Positions 6,706 through 12,844 of a DNA stretch of 15,432 bases are shown here, one piece after another. Below the pieces are notes generated by a model, which saw only the letters and a program-made list of their open reading frames with translations, searched no databases and was not told the origin of the DNA. This DNA is from Solimonas sp966252075. Lineage in GTDB: Bacteria; Pseudomonadota; Gammaproteobacteria; Nevskiales; Nevskiaceae. The position numbers were made by a program, and so were the translations under genes. Within the stretch, counting starts at the first letter, position 1, and every line of letters starts with the position of its first letter. The stretch spans positions 1 to 15,432 of the forward strand of contig CBINNP010000056.1 in the NCBI GenBank assembly GCA_966252075.1, written 5' to 3'.

Positions 6706-7992
6706 ATGGTGCTCAAAGCCCTGCTCCCCAAAACCATCCTGGCGCTGATGCCGGCGCTGATGATCAACGGCTGCGCCAATGGCCCCGAGCCCTTGCGCCC
6801 GCGCCCGCAGCCGCGGCCGGTCGCGCAGGCGGCGGCGCCGGTTTATCCGCCAGCGCAAGCACAGGCGCCGGTGCACGCGCCGCCGGTCTATCCGCAGGCG
6901 CAGGCGCCGAGCTACCAGGCCGTGCCCGCGATGCCCGCCGCGCGCGGCAGCTATAGCATCGCCCTGCTGCTGCCGCTGTCCGGCGCCTACGCGAGCAGCG
7001 CCGAGGCGGTTCGCGACGGTTTCCTCAGCGCCTATTTCGCCGACGCCGCGCATCCGCGGCTGCGCGTGTACGACATCGGCGCGACGCCGGACAGCCTGCG
7101 CCTGGCCTATCAGCGCGCGCTCGGCGACGGCGCGACGATGCTGGTCGGGCCGCTGACCAAGGAAGGCGTCGCGGCCTTGTCCGCCTACGCGCCGCCGGTG
7201 CCGGTGCTCGGCCTCAACTATCTCGACGCCGGCACGCCGACGCCGTTCAATTTCTTCCAGTTCGGACTGGCGCCGGAAGACGAGGCGCGCGCCGCCGCCA
7301 CGCAGGCGCTGGCACAGAACCGTCGCCGCGCGGTGGCCCTGGTGCCGAACAGCGAATGGGGCCAGCGCGTGCTGGCGGCATTCGAGCAGACCCTGCGCGC
7401 CGGTGGCGGCGCGGTGGTGCGGGCCGAGCGCTACACGCAGGGCGTCAGCGATCAGTCCAAGCTGATCGCCGGCCTGATGGGCATGAGCGCAAGCGAGGAG
7501 CGGCACAACGCACTGACCGCGGTGCTCGGCCAGAAGAGCGAGTTCGAGGCGCAGCGGCGCAACGACATCGACCTGGTCTTCGTCGGCGCGCGTGCGCAGG
7601 ACGCGCGGCTGCTGGTCCCGCAGCTGCGCTTCAACCGCGTCGGCGATCTGCCGATCTACGCGACCTCGCTGGTCTACGACGGCAAGCCGAGCGCCGATCT
7701 CAACGGCCTGCGCTTCTGCGACGCGCCGTGGCTGATCGACGGCACCGGCGCGGTCGCGGCGCAGCGCAGCGCGGTTGCCGGCCTCGGCAGCGCCAGCGGC
7801 TCGCCGCGGCTGTTCGCGATGGGCCGCGACGCCTATACGCTGGCGGGCGGCCTGCTGCGCGGCAGCCTGCGCGTCGGCGACGGTGTCGATGGTGTCACCG
7901 GCCGTCTGCAGTGGAGCAGCAGCAGCGTGATCAGCCGCCAGCTGGGCTGTGCGCAGATCGCCGGCACCACGCTGCAGTCGCTATCGCCCTGA
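6706..7992 (+). CDS. lpoA: Penicillin-binding protein activator LpoA, short form (outer-membrane lipoprotein)
   Basis: LpoA is an outer-membrane lipoprotein that stimulates the transpeptidase of PBP1A during peptidoglycan synthesis. The 428-residue product starts with a hydrophobic signal (residues 3-20) and a lipobox-like INGC, making Cys23 the likely lipidated residue (Asn at -2 is atypical). Residues about 28-80 form a Pro/Ala/Gln-rich linker with the repeated unit VYP(P/Q)AQAQAP. From residue 83 the LpoA periplasmic-binding-protein-like domain follows: IALLLPLSGAYASSAEAVRDGF, MLVGPLTKEGVAALS, PVLGLNYLD, FQFGLAPEDEARAAA and DIDLVFVGARAQDARLLVPQL. E. coli LpoA has about 678 residues because of an N-terminal TPR domain, absent here. 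The ATG at 6706 is chosen because the signal peptide starts there; GAGGGG (6682-6687) is too distant for a good ribosome binding site. Gene order rsmI(-)/lpoA-yraN-SIS equals E. coli yraLMNO. Confidence 0.92.
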   Translation: MVLKALLPKTILALMPALMINGCANGPEPLRPRPQPRPVAQAAAPVYPPAQAQAPVHAPPVYPQAQAPSYQAVPAMPAARGSYSIALLLPLSGAYASSAEAVRDGFLSAYFADAAHPRLRVYDIGATPDSLRLAYQRALGDGATMLVGPLTKEGVAALSAYAPPVPVLGLNYLDAGTPTPFNFFQFGLAPEDEARAAATQALAQNRRRAVALVPNSEWGQRVLAAFEQTLRAGGGAVVRAERYTQGVSDQSKLIAGLMGMSASEERHNALTAVLGQKSEFEAQRRNDIDLVFVGARAQDARLLVPQLRFNRVGDLPIYATSLVYDGKPSADLNGLRFCDAPWLIDGTGAVAAQRSAVAGLGSASGSPRLFAMGRDAYTLAGGLLRGSLRVGDGVDGVTGRLQWSSSSVISRQLGCAQIAGTTLQSLSP

Positions 7993-7999
7993 AGCACAC

Positions 8000-8338
8000 A
8001 TGGATGGCGCCGCCGCCGAGGATGCCGCGCTGCGCTATCTGCAGCAGCGCGGCCTGAAGCTGCTGGCGCGCAACGCGCGCTTCAAGGGCGGCGAACTCGA
8101 TCTGGTGATGCGCGACGGCGACACGCTGGTGGTCGTCGAGGTACGCGCGCGGCGCAGCTCGCGCTTCGCCAGTGCCGCCGAGTCGATCGATGCGCGCAAG
8201 CGGGCGCGCATCATTCTCGCCACGCAGCTGTATCTGGCCGCGCATCCGCAACAGGCCGAGCGGGCGCTGCGCTTCGACGTCGTCGCCATCGACGATGGCC
8301 GTCCGCAGTGGATTCGCGGTGCCTTCGACGGCATCTGA
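8000..8338 (+). CDS. yraN: YraN family (UPF0102) endonuclease-like protein
   Basis: The product is a 112-residue cytosolic protein of the UPF0102 family, which has a restriction-endonuclease-like (PD-(D/E)xK) fold; its physiological substrate is not established. Visible family features are ALRYLQQRGLKLLARNARFKGGELDLVMRDGDTLVVVEVRAR, cited here in two parts: the GGELDL turn at 31-36 and VVVEVRARR at 45-53. These are followed by the helix ARKRARIILATQLYLAAHP and the strand RFDVVAID. The usual Lys of the ExK motif is Arg in this family (EVRAR). The ATG at 8000 lies seven bases after the lpoA stop; no Shine-Dalgarno is visible, so coupling to lpoA is probable. The N-terminus is a little shorter than in E. 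coli YraN (about 131 residues). The start is uncertain by a few codons; the family is secure. Confidence 0.93.
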   Translation: MDGAAAEDAALRYLQQRGLKLLARNARFKGGELDLVMRDGDTLVVVEVRARRSSRFASAAESIDARKRARIILATQLYLAAHPQQAERALRFDVVAIDDGRPQWIRGAFDGI

Positions 8339-8391
8339 AAAATCGCTGCCGGCGGTTCACAATAGCGGCCGGAATTCCTGACCCCGATCCC

Positions 8392-8979
8392 ATGCTCGAA
8401 GCCCGTTTCCGCCAGCATTTCGAAGCCAGCATCGCCGCGCAGCAGGCCACGCTCGCGCAGGTGCTGCCGGCGCTGGCGCGCGCCGCGCAGGGCCTGGCCG
8501 AAGGCCTGCGCAGCGGCGCCAAGGTGCTGGCCTGCGGCAATGGCGGCTCGGCGGCGGACGCGCAGCACTTCAGTGCCGAGCTGACCGGCCGCTTCGAGCG
8601 CGAGCGTCGCGGCCTGCCGGGCATCGCGTTGTCGGTCGACACCTCGGCGCTCACCGCCATCGCCAACGACTACAGCTTCGAGCGCGTGTTCTCCAAGCAG
8701 GTCGAGGCGCTGGGACGGCCCGGCGACTGGCTGCTGGCGATCTCCACCTCCGGCAGTTCGCCCAACGTGGTTCGTGCGATCGAGGCGGCGCAGGCGCAGG
8801 GCCTGCAGGTCATTGCCCTGACCGGCAAGGACGGCGGCCGCATGGCGGCGATGCTGCGCGACGGCGACGTCGAACTGCGCGCCGCCAGCAGCGTGACCGC
8901 GCGTGTGCAGGAAGTGCACATCGTGCTGCTGCACTGCCTCTGCGATGCGATCGACGAACTGCTGTTCCCGGCCAGCTGA
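8392..8979 (+). CDS. gmhA: SIS-domain protein: phosphoheptose isomerase GmhA / DnaA-initiator-associating DiaA
   Basis: The 195-residue protein is a single SIS (sugar isomerase) domain. GmhA converts sedoheptulose-7-phosphate to D-glycero-D-manno-heptose-7-phosphate for LPS core, and its paralogue DiaA binds DnaA and times replication initiation. Motifs are CGNGGSAADAQHFSAELTGR (48-67), AIANDYSFERVFSKQVEALG (89-108), AISTSGSSPNVVRAIEAA (116-133), ALTGKDGG (142-149) and RVQEVHIVLLHCLCDAID (171-188). Residues equivalent to the E. coli GmhA catalytic pair are present: Glu63 (in AELTG) and His176 (in QEVHI). The location after yraN and the C-terminal CLCDAIDELLFP resemble DiaA, whereas E. coli DiaA lacks that Glu. 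So the sequence favours an active isomerase in a diaA locus; a dual role cannot be excluded. The ATG at 8392 is the homology-supported start; the 53-bp gap upstream has no obvious ribosome binding site. Confidence 0.9.
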   Translation: MLEARFRQHFEASIAAQQATLAQVLPALARAAQGLAEGLRSGAKVLACGNGGSAADAQHFSAELTGRFERERRGLPGIALSVDTSALTAIANDYSFERVFSKQVEALGRPGDWLLAISTSGSSPNVVRAIEAAQAQGLQVIALTGKDGGRMAAMLRDGDVELRAASSVTARVQEVHIVLLHCLCDAIDELLFPAS

Positions 8980-8988
8980 AGCGCGCCG

Positions 8989-10380
8989 ATGAGCGCCGCG
9001 CTGCCGGATGCCGCCCTGCGCCGACTGCGCGAGGCCGTCGGCGCGCAGCGCCTGCTGAGCGATCCGGCCGACTGTCTGGCCTACGGCTACGACAACTCCA
9101 AGCGCATCGCGCTGCCGCAGGCCGTGGTGTTCGCGCTCGGCCACGACGAGGTCGCGGCGGTGGTCGGCGTCTGCCATGAGTTCGGCGTTCCGCTGGTCGT
9201 GCGCGGCCGCGGCACCAATACCACCGGCGCGACGGTGCCGGTCGCCGGCGGCGTGGTGCTGTCGCTGGAACGGATGAACCGCATCCTGCGCGTCTCGCCC
9301 GGCGATCGCCTGATCGAATGCGAAGCCGGCTGCCTCAACAGCGAGATCCAGACGGCGGCCGCGCAGCACGGCCTGTTCTGGGCGCCGGATCCGACCAGCG
9401 CGGCATTCTCGACGGTCGGCGGCAACCTCGGCTGCAGCGCCGGCGGGCCGCGCGCGGTGAAGTACGGCACCGCGCGCGACAACGTGCTCGGCCTGCGCGC
9501 GGTGACCGGCACCGGCACCACGATCAAGACCGGCTGTACGACGACCAAGGGCGTGGTGGGCTACGACCTGACACGCTTGCTGGTCGGCTCGGAGGGGACG
9601 CTGGCGGTGATCACCGAGGCGACGCTGAAGCTGCTGCCGCGCGCATCGGCGACACAGACCCTGCGCGCCTGCTATGCCGACGTGAAGTCCGCCGCCGAGG
9701 CGGTGGCGCGGGTGATGAACCAGCCGGAGACGCCGAGCGCGCTGGAGTTCCTCGACGGCGGCGCCGTGCAATTGGCCGAGGCCTACCGGCCGACCGGCGT
9801 GCCGGCCGGCGTCGGCGCGATGCTGCTGATCGAGGTCGACGGCAATCCGCAGACCATCGACATCGCCTTGCGCGCCGTGGCCGCCGCTGCCGAAGGCGCC
9901 GGGCTGATCGAGCTGAAAACCGCCGCCAGCGCGGCCGAGACCGAGGCCTTGTGGGCTTGCCGCAAGGCGCTGTCGCCATCGCTGCGCAAGATCGCGCCGA
10001 AGAAGGTCAACGAGGACGTGGTGGTGCCGGTGACGCGCATTCCCGAGCTGGTGACGGGCCTGGCTGCGCTGTCGACGAAACATGGCATCCGCATCGTCAA
10101 CTTCGGCCACGCCGGCAATGGCAATCTGCACACCAACCTGCTCGCAGACCCCGACGATCCGGGGCAGATGCGCGCGGTGCATGCCTGTCTGCATGACGTG
10201 TTCCGGCTGGTGCTCGATCTGGACGGCACGCTGTCCGGCGAGCATGGCGTGGGGATCGAGAAGCGCGATTTCGTCGGCTGGGAGATCGCCGCGGAAACGC
10301 TGGAGCTGATGCGTGCGCTCAAGCGCAATTTCGATCCCAAGGGCATTCTCAATCCCGGCAAGGCGCTGCCGGGCATCTGA
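8989..10380 (+). CDS. FAD-binding oxidoreductase, GlcD / D-lactate dehydrogenase type
   Basis: The 463-residue protein belongs to the VAO/PCMH flavoprotein family that oxidises 2-hydroxyacids such as glycolate, D-lactate or D-2-hydroxyglutarate. The N-terminal FAD_binding_4 part (about residues 35-215) contains PLVVRGRGTNTTGATVPVAGG, the pyrophosphate-binding loop, then FSTVGGNLGCSAGGPRAVKYG and LLVGSEGTLAVITEATLKLLP. The C-terminal FAD-oxidase domain has NFGHAGNGNLHTN (371-383) with its conserved His pair, and SGEHGVGIEK (416-425), and ends FDPKGILNPGKALPG as in GlcD. The ATG at 8989 is nine bases after the SIS gene stop. GlcE and GlcF (or Fe-S) partners are not adjacent, so it may be a stand-alone dehydrogenase; the true substrate cannot be read from sequence. 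Family confidence is high, substrate confidence low. Confidence 0.9.
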   Translation: MSAALPDAALRRLREAVGAQRLLSDPADCLAYGYDNSKRIALPQAVVFALGHDEVAAVVGVCHEFGVPLVVRGRGTNTTGATVPVAGGVVLSLERMNRILRVSPGDRLIECEAGCLNSEIQTAAAQHGLFWAPDPTSAAFSTVGGNLGCSAGGPRAVKYGTARDNVLGLRAVTGTGTTIKTGCTTTKGVVGYDLTRLLVGSEGTLAVITEATLKLLPRASATQTLRACYADVKSAAEAVARVMNQPETPSALEFLDGGAVQLAEAYRPTGVPAGVGAMLLIEVDGNPQTIDIALRAVAAAAEGAGLIELKTAASAAETEALWACRKALSPSLRKIAPKKVNEDVVVPVTRIPELVTGLAALSTKHGIRIVNFGHAGNGNLHTNLLADPDDPGQMRAVHACLHDVFRLVLDLDGTLSGEHGVGIEKRDFVGWEIAAETLELMRALKRNFDPKGILNPGKALPGI

Positions 10381-10392
10381 GGGTGTCGTCAG

Positions 10393-10408
10393 GTTCAGGG
10401 CGAGTTCA
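10393..10408 (+). promoter_or_regulatory. GTTCA direct repeat with 11-bp period, possible OmpR/PhoB-type site
   Basis: GTTCA occurs at 10393-10397 and at 10404-10408, exactly one helical turn (11 bp) apart, in the 74-bp gap before the EF-hand gene. Two half-sites with this period are the usual layout for OmpR/PhoB-family response regulators. A weak -10-like TTCAAT is at 10432-10437 with no recognisable -35, as expected for an activated promoter. This is a pattern-based suggestion only. Confidence 0.3.
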
Positions 10409-10454
10409 CCGCCGCGGTGCTGCGCTGGGGCTTCAATCGAAGCGGAGCCTCACC

Positions 10455-10736
10455 ATGGAATATGTACCTCTGATCCGCGCATCGACGCTGCTGATCCTGC
10501 TGGCACTGTGCGGTACCGCCACAGCCGGTGAGCGCGTGCAGGCGCCGTCGCCGAGCAGCGACACGGTGATCATGCAAGGCGACAAGAATCGCGACGGCTT
10601 CATCAGCCGCGACGAAGCCGATCCCAAGATGCTTGAACACTGGACGCATTGGGACAGCAATGGCGACGGAAAAATCGATGCCGGCGAGTACGCCATCGGC
10701 ATCCAGGCGGCCAGGACGAAAGACCGAAGACCCTGA
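10455..10736 (+). CDS. Small secreted protein with two EF-hand calcium-binding loops
   Basis: The 93-residue protein begins with a Sec-type signal peptide (hydrophobic residues 9-20, likely cleavage after TATA at 21-24). The mature part of about 69 residues carries two canonical 12-residue EF-hand loops: DKNRDGFISRDE at 43-54 and DSNGDGKIDAGE at 67-78. Both have Asp at 1, Asn at 3, Asp at 5, Gly at 6, Ile at 8 and Glu at 12, so both should bind calcium. Only 12 residues separate the loops, fewer than in calmodulin-type pairs. I chose the ATG at 10455 because GGAG (10444-10447) lies 7 bases upstream and the signal peptide starts there; an open frame extends upstream without a plausible start. 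A strong terminator follows. It is probably a periplasmic calcium sensor or buffer; the exact role is unknown. Confidence 0.85.
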   Translation: MEYVPLIRASTLLILLALCGTATAGERVQAPSPSSDTVIMQGDKNRDGFISRDEADPKMLEHWTHWDSNGDGKIDAGEYAIGIQAARTKDRRP

Positions 10737-10785
10737 GGCGGCGCCAAGAAGAACGCGCCGAGCCCATGGCGACGAAGCCTGATTG

Positions 10786-10817
10786 AAAGAACAGCCGCAT
10801 CGAGCGGCTGTTCTTTT
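10786..10817 (+). terminator. Rho-independent terminator after the EF-hand gene, shared with convergent sspB
   Basis: AAAGAACAGCCGC (10786-10798) and GCGGCTGTTCTTT (10804-10816) form a perfect 13-bp stem with a five-base loop ATCGA, followed by T, A and two more T on the + strand. The right arm overlaps the stop codon of sspB (TTA at 10816-10818), so the element lies exactly between two convergent genes. The T-rich stem end is symmetrical and could also stop transcription of sspB on the - strand, although no long T-run follows there. Confidence 0.85.
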
Positions 10818-11238
10818 ATTTGACGACGCGCAGGTTCGGGCGGCCGGGCTTGGGCTTCGGCGGTTCCGGCTCCGGACCTGCATCGGTGTTCGCATCCGCA
10901 ACGGCGGCCTGTTGCGGATCGGCCGGTTCGGTCTCGCCGAACATCACGCCTTCGCCATTTTCGCGCGCGAACACCGCCAGCACCGCGCCGGTCGGCACCT
11001 GCACGTCGAAGGCGCGGCCGCCGAAGCGGGCGGAGAACCAGATCGGCTCGCTCTGCAGATCGAGGCTTTGCACGGCGACCGGGCTGATGTTGAGCGTGAT
11101 GCGGCCTTCCTGCACATACTGGCGCGGCACGGCCACACCGGGATAGTCGGCGGACACCAGCAAGTGTGGCGTGTAGCCGTTGTCGCAGGCCCATTCGAAG
11201 ATGGCGCGGATCAGATAAGGGCGACGGGACTTGGACAT
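10816..11238 (-). CDS. sspB: ClpXP protease specificity-enhancing factor SspB
   Basis: SspB is a dimeric cytosolic adaptor that captures ssrA-tagged peptides from stalled ribosomes and delivers them to ClpXP. The 140-residue product has the substrate-binding domain at about residues 5-105: RRPYLIRAIFEWACDNGYTPHLLV, quoted as RRPYLIRAIFEWACDNG (6-22) and TPHLLV, then ITLNISPVAVQSL and WFSARFGGRAFDVQVPTGAVLA. It is followed by an acidic/Pro-rich linker (about 103-131) and the C-terminal ClpX-docking peptide RPNLRVVK (133-140), nearly identical to the E. coli tail RPALRVVK. Two ATGs are possible, 11244 directly after the sspA stop and 11238. I prefer 11238 because homologues start only a few residues before RPYL; neither has a good ribosome binding site, so coupling to sspA is likely. 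It is a secure call. Confidence 0.94.
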   Translation of the reverse strand: MSKSRRPYLIRAIFEWACDNGYTPHLLVSADYPGVAVPRQYVQEGRITLNISPVAVQSLDLQSEPIWFSARFGGRAFDVQVPTGAVLAVFARENGEGVMFGETEPADPQQAAVADANTDAGPEPEPPKPKPGRPNLRVVK

Positions 11239-11244
11239 GAGCAT

Positions 11245-11886
11245 TCAGGACTGGCGAAGCGCCGATTGTACGGCGGGGCGCGCCAGCAGTCGTTCGGCGT
11301 AGCGCTGCAGCGTGGCATCGGCCGGCAGCTTGAGGCCCAGGGCTGGCAGCGTGGCCAGCAGCGCGGCAAACGCGCAATCGGCGAGATTGAATTCCAGGCC
11401 CAGACACCAGCCGCGCGCGCCGAACAGCCGGGCGCTGGCCAGCAGGTGATCGGCGAGCTGCTTGCGCGCCAGCTTGGCCTCGGGCGACTTGGGCGCCGCG
11501 GCGATCGACGCCGCCAGCGGGAACAGCTCCTGATCGAAGCGCGCCAGCAGCATGCGCAAGCGCGCGCGCGCGGCGGGATCGGCCGGCGACAAGCGCGGAT
11601 GCGGATAACGCTCATCCAGGTACTCGGCGACGATCGACGCCGGGAACAGCACCGTGTCGCGGTCGGCGAGCGTGGGCAGCAGCCCGGACGGATTGAGCAC
11701 CAGCAGATCCTGGTGCGGTCGGTTGGGCGTGATCCATTCCAGGCGCGCGCCGTCGACGTCCTTCTCGGCAAGAACGATGCGGGTCCACAGCGAGGGCAGG
11801 TGCTCGCGTGCGCAGAACAAGGTCAGGCCGGCGCGCGGCGCAGGGCGCGCGTCCATTACGTAGCGGCTCTTGCCGGGAATCGGCAT
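11245..11886 (-). CDS. sspA: Stringent starvation protein A (GST-like RNA polymerase-associated factor)
   Basis: SspA associates with RNA polymerase and helps the stress and stationary-phase response. The protein has a glutathione-S-transferase fold but normally lacks transferase activity. The 213-residue product shows the thioredoxin-like N-domain (LTLFCAREHLPSLWTRIVLAEK, given here as LTLFCAREHLPS and RIVLAEKDVD) and the stretches LNPSGLLPTLADRD and VLFPASIVAEYLDERYPHP. The all-helical C-domain contains RKQLADHLLASARLFG and FNLADCAFAALL. E. coli SspA is about 212 residues, so it is full length. The ATG at 11886 is used; an alternative at 11856 would shorten the N-terminus by ten residues. 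sspB follows with no gap. The pair lies downstream of petABC on the same strand but behind a strong terminator, so it should have its own promoter in the 184-bp gap. Confidence 0.93.
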   Translation of the reverse strand: MPIPGKSRYVMDARPAPRAGLTLFCAREHLPSLWTRIVLAEKDVDGARLEWITPNRPHQDLLVLNPSGLLPTLADRDTVLFPASIVAEYLDERYPHPRLSPADPAARARLRMLLARFDQELFPLAASIAAAPKSPEAKLARKQLADHLLASARLFGARGWCLGLEFNLADCAFAALLATLPALGLKLPADATLQRYAERLLARPAVQSALRQS

Positions 11887-11909
11887 CAGCGCGGGGACTT
11901 GACGGCGAA

Positions 11910-11925
11910 TGTAAGCATCCTGACA
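11910..11925. promoter_or_regulatory. Imperfect palindrome upstream of sspA
   Basis: TGTAAGCATCCTGACA is a 16-bp imperfect dyad in which six of eight half-site positions match (TGTAAGCA against TGTCAGGA). It lies 24-39 bases upstream of the sspA start, where a promoter is expected. On the - strand a weak -10-like TACATT overlaps it. This may be a repressor or activator site, or chance; no regulator is identified. Confidence 0.25.
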
Positions 11926-12000
11926 GCGTAACCTCTCGGCGGCCGTGCCGGTAGCCGCAGCAGCATCGCGATGACCGGAGGCGTGCCAGACGAGGGCGCA

Positions 12001-12040
12001 AAAAAACGGCGCCGTTGCCGGATCGCGGCAACGGCGCCGT
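12001..12040 (-). terminator. Rho-independent terminator of the petABC operon
   Basis: ACGGCGCCGTTGCCG (12006-12020) and CGGCAACGGCGCCGT (12026-12040) form a perfect 15-bp stem with a five-base loop GATCG. Read on the - strand, the stem is followed by the complement of A12001-A12006, a run of T. It lies 31 bp beyond the petC stop and separates petABC from sspA. Confidence 0.93.
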
Positions 12041-12070
12041 ATTCAGCGCCTCACGAGGCCGGTGACGACC

Positions 12071-12844
12071 TTAGTGGATGTCCTTCCAGTACTCGCGCTT
12101 GAGGAAGTAGGCGAGAACCGTGAAGGCCAGCAGGAACAGGATGACCTTGCTGCCGACCGCGATGCGATGCGCGCGGCCCGGTTCAGCGGCGTAGCTCATG
12201 AAGTTCACGGTGTCGGCGACGAACTTCTTGTACTCGTCCGCCGACAGCGTGCCGGCGCTGGCCAGCTCCAGGCCGGTGCCGTGGTGGCTGCCGTGGCCCG
12301 CTTCTTCGCCGTGGCCTTCGCCGTGCGCCGCTTCCGCCGGCTTGATCTGCAGACCCTGCAGGTCGGCCAGCACGTGCGGCATCGACGCGCCCGGCAGCAC
12401 CAGGTTGTTGGTGCCCAGCGGACGCGACGGATCGACGTAGAAGGTCATCAGGTAGTTGTAGACCCAGTCGGCGCCGCGGAAGCGCGTCTCCACCGTCAGG
12501 TCCGGCGGCTGCTGGCCGAACCAGACCTTGGACGGCTCGCCCGGCATCGCCGAATGGATCTGGTCACCCGGCTTCTCGCTGGTGAACATCAGATGGGTCT
12601 TCAGCAGGTCTTCCGGGATCTTCAGGTCCTGGGCGATGCGGCTGTAACGCAGCAGGCGCATCGAGTGGCAACCCGAGCAGTAGTTCATGAAGTTGCGGGC
12701 GCCGCGCTGGACCGAGGCCTGGTTGTCCGGGTCTGGCTTAAACGCAAGGGGCAGCGCCGCGCCGCCGGACGCCAGCACCGGGCTGGCGATGCCGAGCGCG
12801 ACGACGGCGAGCAGCGACTTCAGGCTGTTCTTAATGCGCATCAT
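12071..12844 (-). CDS. petC: Cytochrome c1 of the ubiquinol:cytochrome c oxidoreductase (bc1 complex)
   Basis: Cytochrome c1 takes electrons from the Rieske centre and passes them to a soluble or membrane cytochrome c on the periplasmic side. The 257-residue precursor has a signal peptide (hydrophobic residues 11-25, cleavage near ALAS-type VLAS at 23-26). The heme site CSGCH is at 56-60, the probable Met ligand is M155 in GASMPHVLADLQG, and one C-terminal transmembrane helix (about 232-248) is followed by KREYWKDIH. Between the Met ligand and the tail is a His-rich stretch (residues 174-188 with five His). The ATG at 12844 is favoured over the adjacent ATG at 12841 because GGAG lies ten bases upstream. 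The gene overlaps petB by 14 bp, supporting one transcript and coupled translation. It ends at TAA just before the operon terminator. Confidence 0.95.
   Translation of the reverse strand: MMRIKNSLKSLLAVVALGIASPVLASGGAALPLAFKPDPDNQASVQRGARNFMNYCSGCHSMRLLRYSRIAQDLKIPEDLLKTHLMFTSEKPGDQIHSAMPGEPSKVWFGQQPPDLTVETRFRGADWVYNYLMTFYVDPSRPLGTNNLVLPGASMPHVLADLQGLQIKPAEAAHGEGHGEEAGHGSHHGTGLELASAGTLSADEYKKFVADTVNFMSYAAEPGRAHRIAVGSKVILFLLAFTVLAYFLKREYWKDIH

Noticed and set aside
6568..7506. N-terminal extension of rsmI through lpoA
   Set aside because: The frame is open but the extra 313 residues are antisense to lpoA and have no homology-like features; RsmI has its normal length from the ATG at 6567.
8035..10245. 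Long open frame on the - strand (736 codons) opposite yraN, the SIS gene and the FAD oxidase
   Set aside because: It is an antisense shadow produced by high GC codon bias: the protein is Arg/Ala/Gly/Gln/His-rich with no domain, and three well-recognised genes occupy the other strand.
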